DNA of 64,000 nucleotides from Martelella mediterranea DSM 17316 (GTDB lineage Bacteria > Pseudomonadota > Alphaproteobacteria > Rhizobiales > Rhizobiaceae). The DNA lies in assembly GCF_002043005.1 (NCBI RefSeq), contig NZ_CP020330.1:496001-560000 (forward strand). Direction: 5' to 3'. A model generated the notes under the pieces. It had not been told where the DNA came from. It ran no database searches and saw nothing but the letters and a program-made list of their open reading frames with translations. The translations under genes were made by a program, and so were the position numbers. Below, piece by piece: positions 26,938 to 34,790 of the stretch (positions are counted from its first letter, which is position 1; every line of letters begins with the position of its first letter).

Positions 26938-28200
26938 ATGCTGCTCGGTGCGATAGCAGATGATTTTACCGGCGCCAGCGATCTCGCGAACACGCTTGCC
27001 AAGGGCGGCATGGCCACTTTGCAGTTTTCCGGGCAACTCTCCGGCATCGCCCACGACCCGCCTGCCTGCGAGGCCGGCGTCGTTGCGTTGAAGACCCGAT
27101 CCGCCCCGGTTTCAGAGGCGGTTTCGCAGTCTCTTGCGGCGGCGCGCTGGCTGCTCGACCAGGGCTGTGAACAGATCATCTTCAAATATTGCTCAACCTT
27201 CGATTCCACGCAGGACGGCAATATCGGGCCGGTGGCCGAAGCCCTACTCGACCTGCTGCAGACCGATATCGCCGTCGTGTGCCCGGCATTTCCGGCGACC
27301 GGCCGACGGGTTTTCATGGGCCATCTCTTTGTCGCAGACCGCCTGCTTTCCGAAACCGGCATGCGGCACCACCCGCTGACGCCGATGAACGATCCGGATA
27401 TCCGCCGCTGGCTTGGACATCAGACCAGGGGCGCCGTCGGAAGCATTGCCCTCGACACGGTGCGCGCCGGAAGCGCTTCGCTGGCTGCGGCATTTGCCGC
27501 CGAGAAAAAGGCCGGCCGGCGCCTTGTCGTGACCGACGCCAGCAGTGACGAAGACCTCATCGCGATTGGTCGCGCCGTGGCCGATCACAGGCTTGTCACC
27601 GGAGCATCCGGCATCGCCCTCGGTCTTCCGCGGAACTTCAGGGCCAGGGGCAAGCTCGCCGACGCGGCGGAGACCTTGCCCCCGGTGACCGGCCCCGGCG
27701 TCGTGCTGTGCGGCTCCTGCTCGACCAATTCGCAGCAACAGGTGGCCCGCTATGCGGCGGCCAATCCTTCCCTGGCCGTCGATCCCGGCGCGCTTGCAAG
27801 CGGCGAGATGACCCCGGAGGGCGTCGCCGCATGGATTGCCGAGCAGGGCGACAACGCGCCGATCATCTTCTCCACCGCCGCGCCGGATGCGGTTGCCGAG
27901 GCGCAGCGGCAGTTCGGACGGGAAGCGGTCGCCGGAAAGATCGAAAGCTTCTTCGCCGCGCTGGCCATCTGCCTCGCCGACGCCGGCATCCGCCGCATCG
28001 TCGTCGGCGGCGGCGAGACATCGGGTTCGGTGGTGGAGGCGCTGGGCCTTGCCAGCATGCACGTCGGCCGTGAAATCGATCCCGGCGTTCCGGTGCTCAT
28101 CGGCGAAAGAAACGGGCCGCTCGGCCTGGCGCTGAAGAGCGGAAATTTCGGCGGTCCCGACTTTTTCAGCAAGGCCTTGCAGGAGCTTGGACGACCATGA
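26938..28200 (+). CDS. otnK: 3-oxo-tetronate kinase (DUF1537 family)
   Basis: 420-aa acid sugar kinase, formerly DUF1537. The N-terminus MLLGAIADDFTGASDLANT is the family hallmark, and a C-terminal glycine-rich ATP site (VGGGETSGSVV) follows. In the known pathway it phosphorylates 3-oxo-tetronate at O4 before decarboxylation. It begins 1 nt after denD and its end overlaps otnC by 4 nt, so it is tightly coupled. Confidence 0.9.
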   Translation: MLLGAIADDFTGASDLANTLAKGGMATLQFSGQLSGIAHDPPACEAGVVALKTRSAPVSEAVSQSLAAARWLLDQGCEQIIFKYCSTFDSTQDGNIGPVAEALLDLLQTDIAVVCPAFPATGRRVFMGHLFVADRLLSETGMRHHPLTPMNDPDIRRWLGHQTRGAVGSIALDTVRAGSASLAAAFAAEKKAGRRLVVTDASSDEDLIAIGRAVADHRLVTGASGIALGLPRNFRARGKLADAAETLPPVTGPGVVLCGSCSTNSQQQVARYAAANPSLAVDPGALASGEMTPEGVAAWIAEQGDNAPIIFSTAAPDAVAEAQRQFGREAVAGKIESFFAALAICLADAGIRRIVVGGGETSGSVVEALGLASMHVGREIDPGVPVLIGERNGPLGLALKSGNFGGPDFFSKALQELGRP

Positions 28201-28829
28201 ATGAGGAAAAGATACGTGCGGACATCGTCAAATGGGGCCGCTCGCTTTTCGAGCGGGGCCTGACGGCGGGTTCCTCCGGCAATATTTCCGCGCGCATCGA
28301 TGGCGGCTATATCGCGACGCCTACGAATTCATGCCTCGGCTTTCTCGAGCCCGACCGCCTTTCGAAACTCGATCTCGACGGGAACCATATTTCCGGCGAC
28401 AAGCCGACCAAGGAACTGCCGCTGCATTTCGCCTTCTACGAAGGCCGTTCATGCGCCGCCGTCGTTCATCTGCACTCCTCCTATGCCACCGCGCTCGCCT
28501 GTCTTTCGGACACCGACCCGGCCGACGCCATCCCGCCGATCACGCCTTACGTGGTGATGCGGGTGGGCACCGTGCCCGTCGTGCCCTACACGCGGCCGGG
28601 GTCGGCGGACGTCAAGGCGCGGATCGCCGCAATCGTCGCCGATCACAGCGCGGCCCTTCTCGAAAACCACGGACCGATCGTCTGCGGAGCAAGCCTCGAC
28701 GCAGCGGTCTTCGCCATCGAGGAGCTGGAAGAGGCGGCAAAGCTTGCGATCATCACCCGCGGCATGCAGGTCAGGCATCTGACGCCTTCGATGATCGCCG
28801 ATCTCAACGCGACATTCAGGCTGCGGTGA
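28197..28829 (+). CDS. otnC: 3-oxo-tetronate 4-phosphate decarboxylase
   Basis: 210-aa class II aldolase/adducin-type protein. It has the phosphate-binding stretch GSSGNISARI and the zinc-binding pair His91 and His93 (VVHLHSS), plus ENHGPIV with a further His. In the pathway it splits CO2 from 3-oxo-tetronate 4-phosphate to give dihydroxyacetone phosphate. The ATG overlaps the kinase stop. Fuculose-phosphate aldolase is the main alternative from fold alone, but the otn neighbours make the decarboxylase more likely. Confidence 0.87.
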   Translation: MNEEKIRADIVKWGRSLFERGLTAGSSGNISARIDGGYIATPTNSCLGFLEPDRLSKLDLDGNHISGDKPTKELPLHFAFYEGRSCAAVVHLHSSYATALACLSDTDPADAIPPITPYVVMRVGTVPVVPYTRPGSADVKARIAAIVADHSAALLENHGPIVCGASLDAAVFAIEELEEAAKLAIITRGMQVRHLTPSMIADLNATFRLR

Positions 28830-28832
28830 GCC

Positions 28833-29612
28833 ATGGCCAGATTTTCCGCCAATCTCGGCTTTCTCTGGCCAGACCGCCCGCTGCTGGACCGCATCGATGC
28901 CGCCGCCGCCGCGGGTTTTCGCGCGATCGAACTGCATTGGCCCTATGATTTCCCGCCGCAGTACGTGCGCGCGCGTTGCGAGGCGCTCGGCCTCACACTG
29001 CTGGGCATCAACACGTCGCCCGGCGATACCGGCAAGGGCGAGTTCGGACGGGCGGCGCTCGCCGGTTGCCGGCAGGCCTTCGAAGCCGATTTCGAACAGG
29101 CGCTCGACTGGGCGAGACTTGCCGGTGCATCCGCGATCCATGTCATGGCCGGCGTCGTCGAGCCGGCGCGGAAGGACGAGGCGCAAGCGGTGTTGGTCGA
29201 GAACCTCAAGCAGGCCGCCGCCCGCGCACCGGACATGACGCTGCTGCTGGAGGGCATCAACCAGAGAGACAAGCCGGGCTATTTCTATTCCACGATCGCG
29301 AAGAAGGCTGACATCATCCGGCAAATCGGCGCCTCCAATGTGAAGATCATGTTCGATGCCTATCATGTCGGCATCGCGGAGGGCGACATCTTCGCGCGGC
29401 TGAAAACCCATCTGCCGCTCATCGCGCATGTTCAGATCGCGGCGGTCCCGAGCCGGGCCGAACCCGATGAGGGCGAGATTCACTATGGCAATCTCATCGG
29501 CGAGCTCGATCGCCTCGGCTACCACGGCTGGATCGGTTGCGAATACAAACCGCGCGCCGGAACGGACGAGGGCCTTCACTGGGTGCAAGACCTCGGAGCC
29601 CGGCTTTATTGA
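28833..29612 (+). CDS. otnI: 2-oxo-tetronate isomerase
   Basis: 259-aa TIM-barrel protein of the hydroxypyruvate isomerase/xylose isomerase-like family. Candidate metal ligands are the Glu in LLLEGINQRD, the Asp in MFDAYHV, the region AHVQIAA and the Glu in GCEYKP. In the otn pathway it converts 2-oxo- to 3-oxo-tetronate between DenD and OtnK. It starts 3 nt after otnC. A general hydroxypyruvate isomerase is the alternative call. Confidence 0.87.
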   Translation: MARFSANLGFLWPDRPLLDRIDAAAAAGFRAIELHWPYDFPPQYVRARCEALGLTLLGINTSPGDTGKGEFGRAALAGCRQAFEADFEQALDWARLAGASAIHVMAGVVEPARKDEAQAVLVENLKQAAARAPDMTLLLEGINQRDKPGYFYSTIAKKADIIRQIGASNVKIMFDAYHVGIAEGDIFARLKTHLPLIAHVQIAAVPSRAEPDEGEIHYGNLIGELDRLGYHGWIGCEYKPRAGTDEGLHWVQDLGARLY

Positions 29613-29626
29613 TTGGAGGAAAACAA

Positions 29627-30052
29627 ATGCTCGCCACGAAAACCGCACTCACGCTCGAGGCCGCCAGGACCATAGCCGCAGCCTGCGACAAGGAAGCCCG
29701 CAGCCGGGGCCTGAAGCTGGTGATCGCGATCGTCGATGATGGCGGTCATCTCGTGCTGTTGCATCGAGACGACAACGCCCAGGTCGGCAGCGTCGAGATC
29801 GCAACGCTGAAGGCGCGTACCGCCGTGCTCTTCAGGCGCGACACGCTCGATTTCCAGAAGGTCGTCGAGGGCGAAGGTCGTTTTGCATTGCTCTGCATAC
29901 CCAACGGGGTGCCGCTTGACGGCGGCGTGCTGCTGCGCTCCGGTTCCGAGATCATCGGCGCTATCGGCGTTTCGGGCGCAAGCGACGAGGAGGACGGCGA
30001 CATCGGCCGCATCGGCGCGGCCGCTCTGGCAACGGCATGCGCCATCGATTGA
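29627..30052 (+). CDS. GlcG/HbpS-like heme-binding family protein
   Basis: 141-aa protein of the family that includes GlcG and heme-binding HbpS. The conserved pattern begins with LTLEAARTIAAACDKEA, then VIAIVDDGGHLVLLHR and the C-terminal IGAIGVSGAS. GGAGGAAA lies just before the ATG at 29627; an upstream extension of the frame overlaps otnI and is unlikely. GlcG-type proteins often sit in glycolate and acid sugar operons without a proven role. It is the last gene of the otn operon. Confidence 0.8.
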   Translation: MLATKTALTLEAARTIAAACDKEARSRGLKLVIAIVDDGGHLVLLHRDDNAQVGSVEIATLKARTAVLFRRDTLDFQKVVEGEGRFALLCIPNGVPLDGGVLLRSGSEIIGAIGVSGASDEEDGDIGRIGAAALATACAID

Positions 30053-30075
30053 TCTTGTCTTTCGCTGATGCTCTG

Positions 30076-30112
30076 GAGCGCGTTTCGGTCTGATTGGATC
30101 AGATCTGCGCTC
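30076..30112. repeat. Interspersed hairpin repeat between convergent genes
   Basis: Nested inverted repeat: GAGCGC pairs with GCGCTC, and inside it TCTGAT pairs with ATCAGA around TGG. From memory, elements of this look are scattered in intergenic regions of many Hyphomicrobiales genomes. It separates the end of the acid sugar operon from the response regulator gene, and could act as a bidirectional terminator. Confidence 0.45.
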
Positions 30113-30166
30113 TATGCATTTGTTTGAGATCTTGTCGATCTTCGCTTCGCTCCGGTCGGATTAACT

Positions 30167-31087
30167 CTAGCTATCGCGCCACAGCACCCTGACAGCCATG
30201 GTCGCCGCTGATGTTCGCTTGTCGACCATGAGCTTGTTGAAGATCTGCTCCAGATGCTTGTTGACGGTGCGCGGCGACATGACGAGGATGTCGGCGATCT
30301 CCTTGTTGGTCTTGCCGTGGGCGATCCAGAGCAGCACCTCTGCTTCCCTGAGCGTCACGCCGAAGGCCTTGGCGAGTTGCTCCTCGTCAGTGCCGCGCTG
30401 GCGGTCGACCAGCCGCAGCAGGACCTCCTCGTTGTCGTCGTCGGAGAGCAGGCGGAACTCCATGTCGTGGCCGTTGCGGGAAAAGCGCGTGCTCTCGTTG
30501 CCGGCGGCATTCTGCCCCTCGGTTTCCGACAACCACGCGACGATCTCCCAGGGCAGGTATGCATTCTGGTCGGCGCGGATGCCGGCGCGCTGCATCAGCT
30601 CCGCGGCCTGAGGCGTGGACCAGAAGATCTTGCCGTTGCGGTCGCAGGCAACAATCCAGCGCCCGGTGGAATCGAGCGCCTTGCGGGCGGAGCGGGCGCG
30701 CCTGGCATTGCCAAGATGCACCCGCATGCGGGCAAACAGCTGGTCGAGCATGATCGGCTTGCTGATAAAATCGACCCCGCCCGCCGTCAGCGCTCTCACC
30801 ACATGTTCACTCTCGTTGAAGCCGGTCATGAAAATCACCGGCGTATCCTCAAAACCCTGCTCCGCCTTCAGGATCTGGCAGGTCTCGAAACCGTCCAGCC
30901 CCGGCATGATCGCGTCCATCAGCACGATATCGGGGGCGGTGCTGTTGGCCAGCGAGATTGCCTGCCGGCCGCTGTTGCAGGTCAGGACATCCATCCCCTC
31001 AAGCTTCAGAGCATCCGAGAGCATGAACAGGGCGTCGGCGGAATCATCGACCACCAGAACCCGGCTTGTTTCCGTTTTCTCAGGCAT
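30167..31087 (-). CDS. Response regulator with LuxR-type HTH
   Basis: 306-aa regulator. The receiver domain spans about residues 9-125 with acidic DD14-15, phospho-acceptor Asp58 (VLMDAIMP), Thr in FMTG and Lys in ISKP. A PAS-like middle (about 145-220, GRWIVACDRNGKIFWSTP) follows, and the C-terminus is a LuxR helix-turn-helix (LTLREAEVLLWIAHG, TNKEIADILVMSPRTVNKH). Its start overlaps the kinase stop by 8 nt, so the pair forms one two-component system. The probable target is the divergent urt-fmd operon (inference). Confidence 0.9.
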   Translation of the reverse strand: MPEKTETSRVLVVDDSADALFMLSDALKLEGMDVLTCNSGRQAISLANSTAPDIVLMDAIMPGLDGFETCQILKAEQGFEDTPVIFMTGFNESEHVVRALTAGGVDFISKPIMLDQLFARMRVHLGNARRARSARKALDSTGRWIVACDRNGKIFWSTPQAAELMQRAGIRADQNAYLPWEIVAWLSETEGQNAAGNESTRFSRNGHDMEFRLLSDDDNEEVLLRLVDRQRGTDEEQLAKAFGVTLREAEVLLWIAHGKTNKEIADILVMSPRTVNKHLEQIFNKLMVDKRTSAATMAVRVLWRDS

Positions 31088-34000
31088 GGTTCACCTCATC
31101 AAGGACAGACAAAAAATCGTGCAACCTGTGATCATCGAGCAGTTGGCGCATATGGCCGCAGAAGGTTGCCGTGGCAGGCGTGGAAATCTCGATCTCGCTC
31201 AGCATCGCCTCGATCGAGCGGATGAACCCCATCCGGGCGAGTGTGTGGAGCTGCTTGAGCTTGCTCGCCTCCGGCAGTTCCTCGGACGAAAACGCCGTTC
31301 GCACCTCGAGCAGGTCCGCCCTGTGGTCATCATCCGTCCAGGTCAGCGGGATCAGCGTGGAGAAGTGCTCGAACAGTTCCTCGAAGCTGAACGGCTTGAC
31401 CAGATAGGCGTCGCACAGGCCGGAATATTCCGGGCGCGTGCGCTCGTTGCCGGCATCGGCGGAGACCATCAGGATCGGCAGGTCACGGTCGAAACGCTTG
31501 CGCACCTGGCGCGCCACCTCCCAGCCCGTCATGGTCGGCATGGCGACATCGAGGATAACGAGGTCGGGTGCATAAAGCGCCAGCGCCGAAAGGCAGGCCG
31601 GTCCGTCGGAGACCGTGATCACGCTGAAGCCGAGTGGCCGCAGCACGTCTTCCAGCAGCGCGCGCTGGGCCGGGTCGTCGTCAGCGACCAGAATGGTGCG
31701 CCGCGGCCCCTCATAACCGCTGATCGCGGAGATTGACGAGGAGTTCTCGACCGGCTCCTTGGCCGACGACAACATCAGCCGGATCGCCACATAGGTGCCC
31801 TTGCCGACGGTCGAGCGCACCACCAGCTCCCCGCCCATGATGTCGACGAGAAGCTTGGTGATCGTGAGCCCGAGACCCGTGCCCGGCGGGCGCGAGGAAT
31901 TGGCTGGCTGCTCGGCGCGCTCGAACGGCAGAAACACGCGCTCGATATCGCTATCGGAGATGCCGATCCCGGTATCCTCGATCTCGAAGGTCGCCACCTG
32001 GCCGCGATAGGACAGCGTCAGGCGCACCTCGCCGTGATCGGTGAATTTGATGGCGTTCGACAGGAGGTTGATCAGCACCTGCCTCAGCCGTTTGTCGTCG
32101 GTGAAGACGTAATCCGGCACGTTTGAGGTAGCGTGGAATTCAAAGCCGATGCCCTTGGCCTGCGCCTGCAGCGAGAACATGTCGACGATCTGGTCGAGGA
32201 AGGGACGGAGTGCGATCTTGTGGCGGAATATCTCGAGCCTTCCGGCCTCGATCTTCGAAATGTCGAGCAGGCCCTCGATCATGTCGGCCAGATGCTCGCC
32301 GCTCCTCTTGATGGTGCGCGCCGCATTGTGGATGTAGACCGGCAGGCCTTTCTGCCGCTCCAGCAATTGCGCATAGCCGAGGATTGCCGAAAGCGGCGTG
32401 CGCAGTTCGTGGCTAAGGCCGACGACATATTTGCTCTTTGCCTGATTGGCGGATTCGGCCTGTTCCTTGGCCTTCTGCAGCAATTTTCCGGTCTCGTCAT
32501 GGGCGATGATTTCGTCCATCAGCATGCGCGTGTGCTTGCGGGATTCGTCCTCGGCGAAATTGCGGCTCTCCTGCGCCAGCACGAACAGCCAGACGATGAT
32601 GCCGGAGATGATGAACAGGATGACGAACAGCTTCCACATCACTGCCGCGATATGCTGGGCGGGCAGTGCCGGATCGAAGGTCGACTGGAAATAGATCAGC
32701 CAGAACACGGTTCCAATCAGCGCCGTGACGATGGTCTGGACCGCGATGTAGCGCGCCAGCCGGCTTTCGACGAAGGCGGCAAGGCTCTGCGGCAGGAAGG
32801 CGGTCGCGAACGAACGGACCTGATCCTTCAGCCGCGCATTGGTCTTGCAGGCATCGCCGCAGCGGGCATCGAGCGTGCAGCACAGCGAGCAGATCGGCCC
32901 GGAATAGACAGGGCAGCGCGCCATGTCCTCGCTGTCGAAATGGTGCTCGCACAGGCAGCACTGGATCATCGCGCCGCTTTGCCAGTCGGATGGCGGCTTG
33001 CGGGCAATGTAGTAGCGGCTGCCTGTGGCAAGCGCGATCGCGGGCGAGAGCACGAAGGCGGAGATCAGCGCGACGTAGATGTAGACATGGGCAAGCGTTT
33101 CGCCGAAGAAACCGAAATAGGCCGCGAGCCCGGCAAGGACGGCCATGCACATCGATCCGAAACCGACCGGGTTGATGTCGTAGAGATGGGCGCGTTTGAA
33201 TTCGATGCCCTGGGGCGAAAGCCCGAGCGGCTTGTTGATCACCAGATCGGCGACGATCGCGGCCATCCAGGCGACCGCGACGATCGAATAAAGGCCGAGC
33301 GTCTGTTCCAGCGCCTTGTAGACGCCGAACTCCATCAGCAGCAGGCCGAGCATGACGTTGAACACCAGCCACACCACGCGGCCGGGATGGCTATGGGTCA
33401 GCCGCGAGAAGAAATTCGACCAGGCGATCGAGCCGGCATAGGAATTGGTGACGTTGATCTTCATCTGGCAGATCACCACGAAGATGCCGGCAAGGCCGAG
33501 CGCCAGTTCCGGCGAGCCCAGCATTTCGCGGAACACGCTCAGATACATCTGCGTCGGGTCGGAGGCCTCGTGGAACAACACGCCCTGCTGGAAGGCGAAG
33601 AAGGCCAGGAACGAGCCGCCGAGGATCTTGAGCCCGCCGATCACGATCCAGCCGGGCCCGGCCGCGAAAAGCGCTGCCCACCAGCGCAGAGGATTGTCCT
33701 TCGTACGGCGCGGAAGGAAGCGCAGGAAGTCGACCTGCTCGCCGATCTGCGCCACCAGCGAGAACAGCACCGCGGAGGCCGCGCCGAAATGGACGATGTC
33801 CGGGCTGCCATCCGAATTGCCCCACAGCCCCGAATAGCCGGTCCATTGGCGAACCGCAGAGTGACTTTGGGTGGCGATGAAGATGAAGGGCGCCAATTGC
33901 AGCACCACCCAGAAGGGCTGGGTCCACGCCTGGAACCGGCTGATGAAGGTGACGCCATGGGTGACGAGGGGAATGATCACCAGCGCGCTGAGGATATAGC

Positions 34001-34454
34001 CGATCGATAACGGCAGGCCGGTGCAGAGCTGCAACGCGGTCGCGACGATAGCAGCCTCGATGGCGAAGAAGATGAAGGTAAAGGTCGCGTAGATCAGCGA
34101 GGTGACGGTCGAGCCGATATAGCCGAAACCCGCACCGCGCGTCAGAAGGTCGATATCGACGCCGTATTTGGCGGCATTATAGGCAATCGGCACGCCCATC
34201 AGGAAGATGATCACGCAGCTCACCACGATCGCGGTCACGGCATTGGCAAAACCGTAGTTCAGCGTGATCGCGCCGCCGATTGCCTCCAGCGCCAGAAACG
34301 AGATCGCACCGATCGCCGTATTGGCGATCCGCCAGCTCGAAAACCGCCTGACCTTGTAGGCGGTGAAGCGGAGCGCATAGTCTTCCAGCGTCTGGTTGGC
34401 GACCCACTTGTTATAGGTCCGGCGATTGCGCGGTATGCGCTCGGCGGTGGTCAA
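31080..34454 (-). CDS. Hybrid histidine kinase with NCS1-permease-like sensor domain
   Basis: A 1124-aa membrane kinase. Residues about 15-490 form a nearly complete NCS1 (nucleobase/hydantoin-type) permease-like domain with about 11-12 helices (RFSSWRIANTAIGAISF, TRGAGFGYIGS). A cysteine-rich insert lies at 499-536 (nine Cys). Two more membrane helices follow (about 570-590 and 605-626), then HisKA with His682 (SHELRTP), HATPase (N800, DTGIG 827, GTGLGL 858) and a receiver (Asp969). A helical tail of about 90 residues follows. The TTG start overlaps a short upstream frame; no ATG is nearer. Being divergent to urtA and fmdA suggests it senses urea, formamide or related amides (inference). Confidence 0.88.
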   Translation of the reverse strand: MTTAERIPRNRRTYNKWVANQTLEDYALRFTAYKVRRFSSWRIANTAIGAISFLALEAIGGAITLNYGFANAVTAIVVSCVIIFLMGVPIAYNAAKYGVDIDLLTRGAGFGYIGSTVTSLIYATFTFIFFAIEAAIVATALQLCTGLPLSIGYILSALVIIPLVTHGVTFISRFQAWTQPFWVVLQLAPFIFIATQSHSAVRQWTGYSGLWGNSDGSPDIVHFGAASAVLFSLVAQIGEQVDFLRFLPRRTKDNPLRWWAALFAAGPGWIVIGGLKILGGSFLAFFAFQQGVLFHEASDPTQMYLSVFREMLGSPELALGLAGIFVVICQMKINVTNSYAGSIAWSNFFSRLTHSHPGRVVWLVFNVMLGLLLMEFGVYKALEQTLGLYSIVAVAWMAAIVADLVINKPLGLSPQGIEFKRAHLYDINPVGFGSMCMAVLAGLAAYFGFFGETLAHVYIYVALISAFVLSPAIALATGSRYYIARKPPSDWQSGAMIQCCLCEHHFDSEDMARCPVYSGPICSLCCTLDARCGDACKTNARLKDQVRSFATAFLPQSLAAFVESRLARYIAVQTIVTALIGTVFWLIYFQSTFDPALPAQHIAAVMWKLFVILFIISGIIVWLFVLAQESRNFAEDESRKHTRMLMDEIIAHDETGKLLQKAKEQAESANQAKSKYVVGLSHELRTPLSAILGYAQLLERQKGLPVYIHNAARTIKRSGEHLADMIEGLLDISKIEAGRLEIFRHKIALRPFLDQIVDMFSLQAQAKGIGFEFHATSNVPDYVFTDDKRLRQVLINLLSNAIKFTDHGEVRLTLSYRGQVATFEIEDTGIGISDSDIERVFLPFERAEQPANSSRPPGTGLGLTITKLLVDIMGGELVVRSTVGKGTYVAIRLMLSSAKEPVENSSSISAISGYEGPRRTILVADDDPAQRALLEDVLRPLGFSVITVSDGPACLSALALYAPDLVILDVAMPTMTGWEVARQVRKRFDRDLPILMVSADAGNERTRPEYSGLCDAYLVKPFSFEELFEHFSTLIPLTWTDDDHRADLLEVRTAFSSEELPEASKLKQLHTLARMGFIRSIEAMLSEIEISTPATATFCGHMRQLLDDHRLHDFLSVLDEVNHA

Positions 34455-34699
34455 GCTCCGGTATCCCCCGTCATCAGATCCCCTTCATCGGCACGGCCCC
34501 ACGTCGTCCAGGACGCAATTTCCGTTCCATCTGCGCGCTCTGCGATTGACCAAAAAAATTCGCGGTATCCGATCGGCGGTCCGGTCATTTGCCCCATTCC
34601 CAATATCGCCGCCGTTTCAGGCCGATAATCGCATCGCTCGCTTATCTGCCCTGACGCTACGGGCAAAACGCTCCAGGGCCAATACGTCAAACGCTCCAT
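34451..34699 (-). CDS. Possible small protein upstream of the kinase
   Basis: An 82-codon frame whose stop overlaps the kinase TTG start (TTGA), as in coupled genes. It would start at ATG 34699. I do not recognise any domain. Third codon positions are only about 55% GC, much less than in neighbouring genes, and there is no strong ribosome site. It may be a real leader or coupling frame, or chance. Tryptophan-rich with no membrane segment. Confidence 0.3.
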   Translation of the reverse strand: MERLTYWPWSVLPVASGQISERCDYRPETAAILGMGQMTGPPIGYREFFWSIAERADGTEIASWTTWGRADEGDLMTGDTGA

Positions 34700-34790
34700 T
34701 GTTGCGCCGCATCATTCCTGACGACACTCGCGACAGTTGGCGATGAGCCAGCGCGAGTTCCGAAACCTAGAGACACGAAGAGGCTCTGCC
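34455..34790. other. 336-nt divergent control region between the kinase and urtA
   Basis: Holds the promoters of both the kinase and the urt-fmd operon. I looked for a sigma54 site (TGGCAC, five bases, TTGC), expected if nitrogen control acts here, and found none that convinces. The short minus-strand frame noted above covers part of it. No clear palindrome was found by eye. Confidence 0.5.

Noticed and set aside
32133-34010. Plus-strand frame of over 600 codons
   Set aside because: Antisense to the histidine kinase, whose motifs are all on the minus strand.
34455-34790. Sigma54 promoter before urtA
   Set aside because: Expected from nitrogen control, but no TGGCAC-N5-TTGC match with proper spacing was found.
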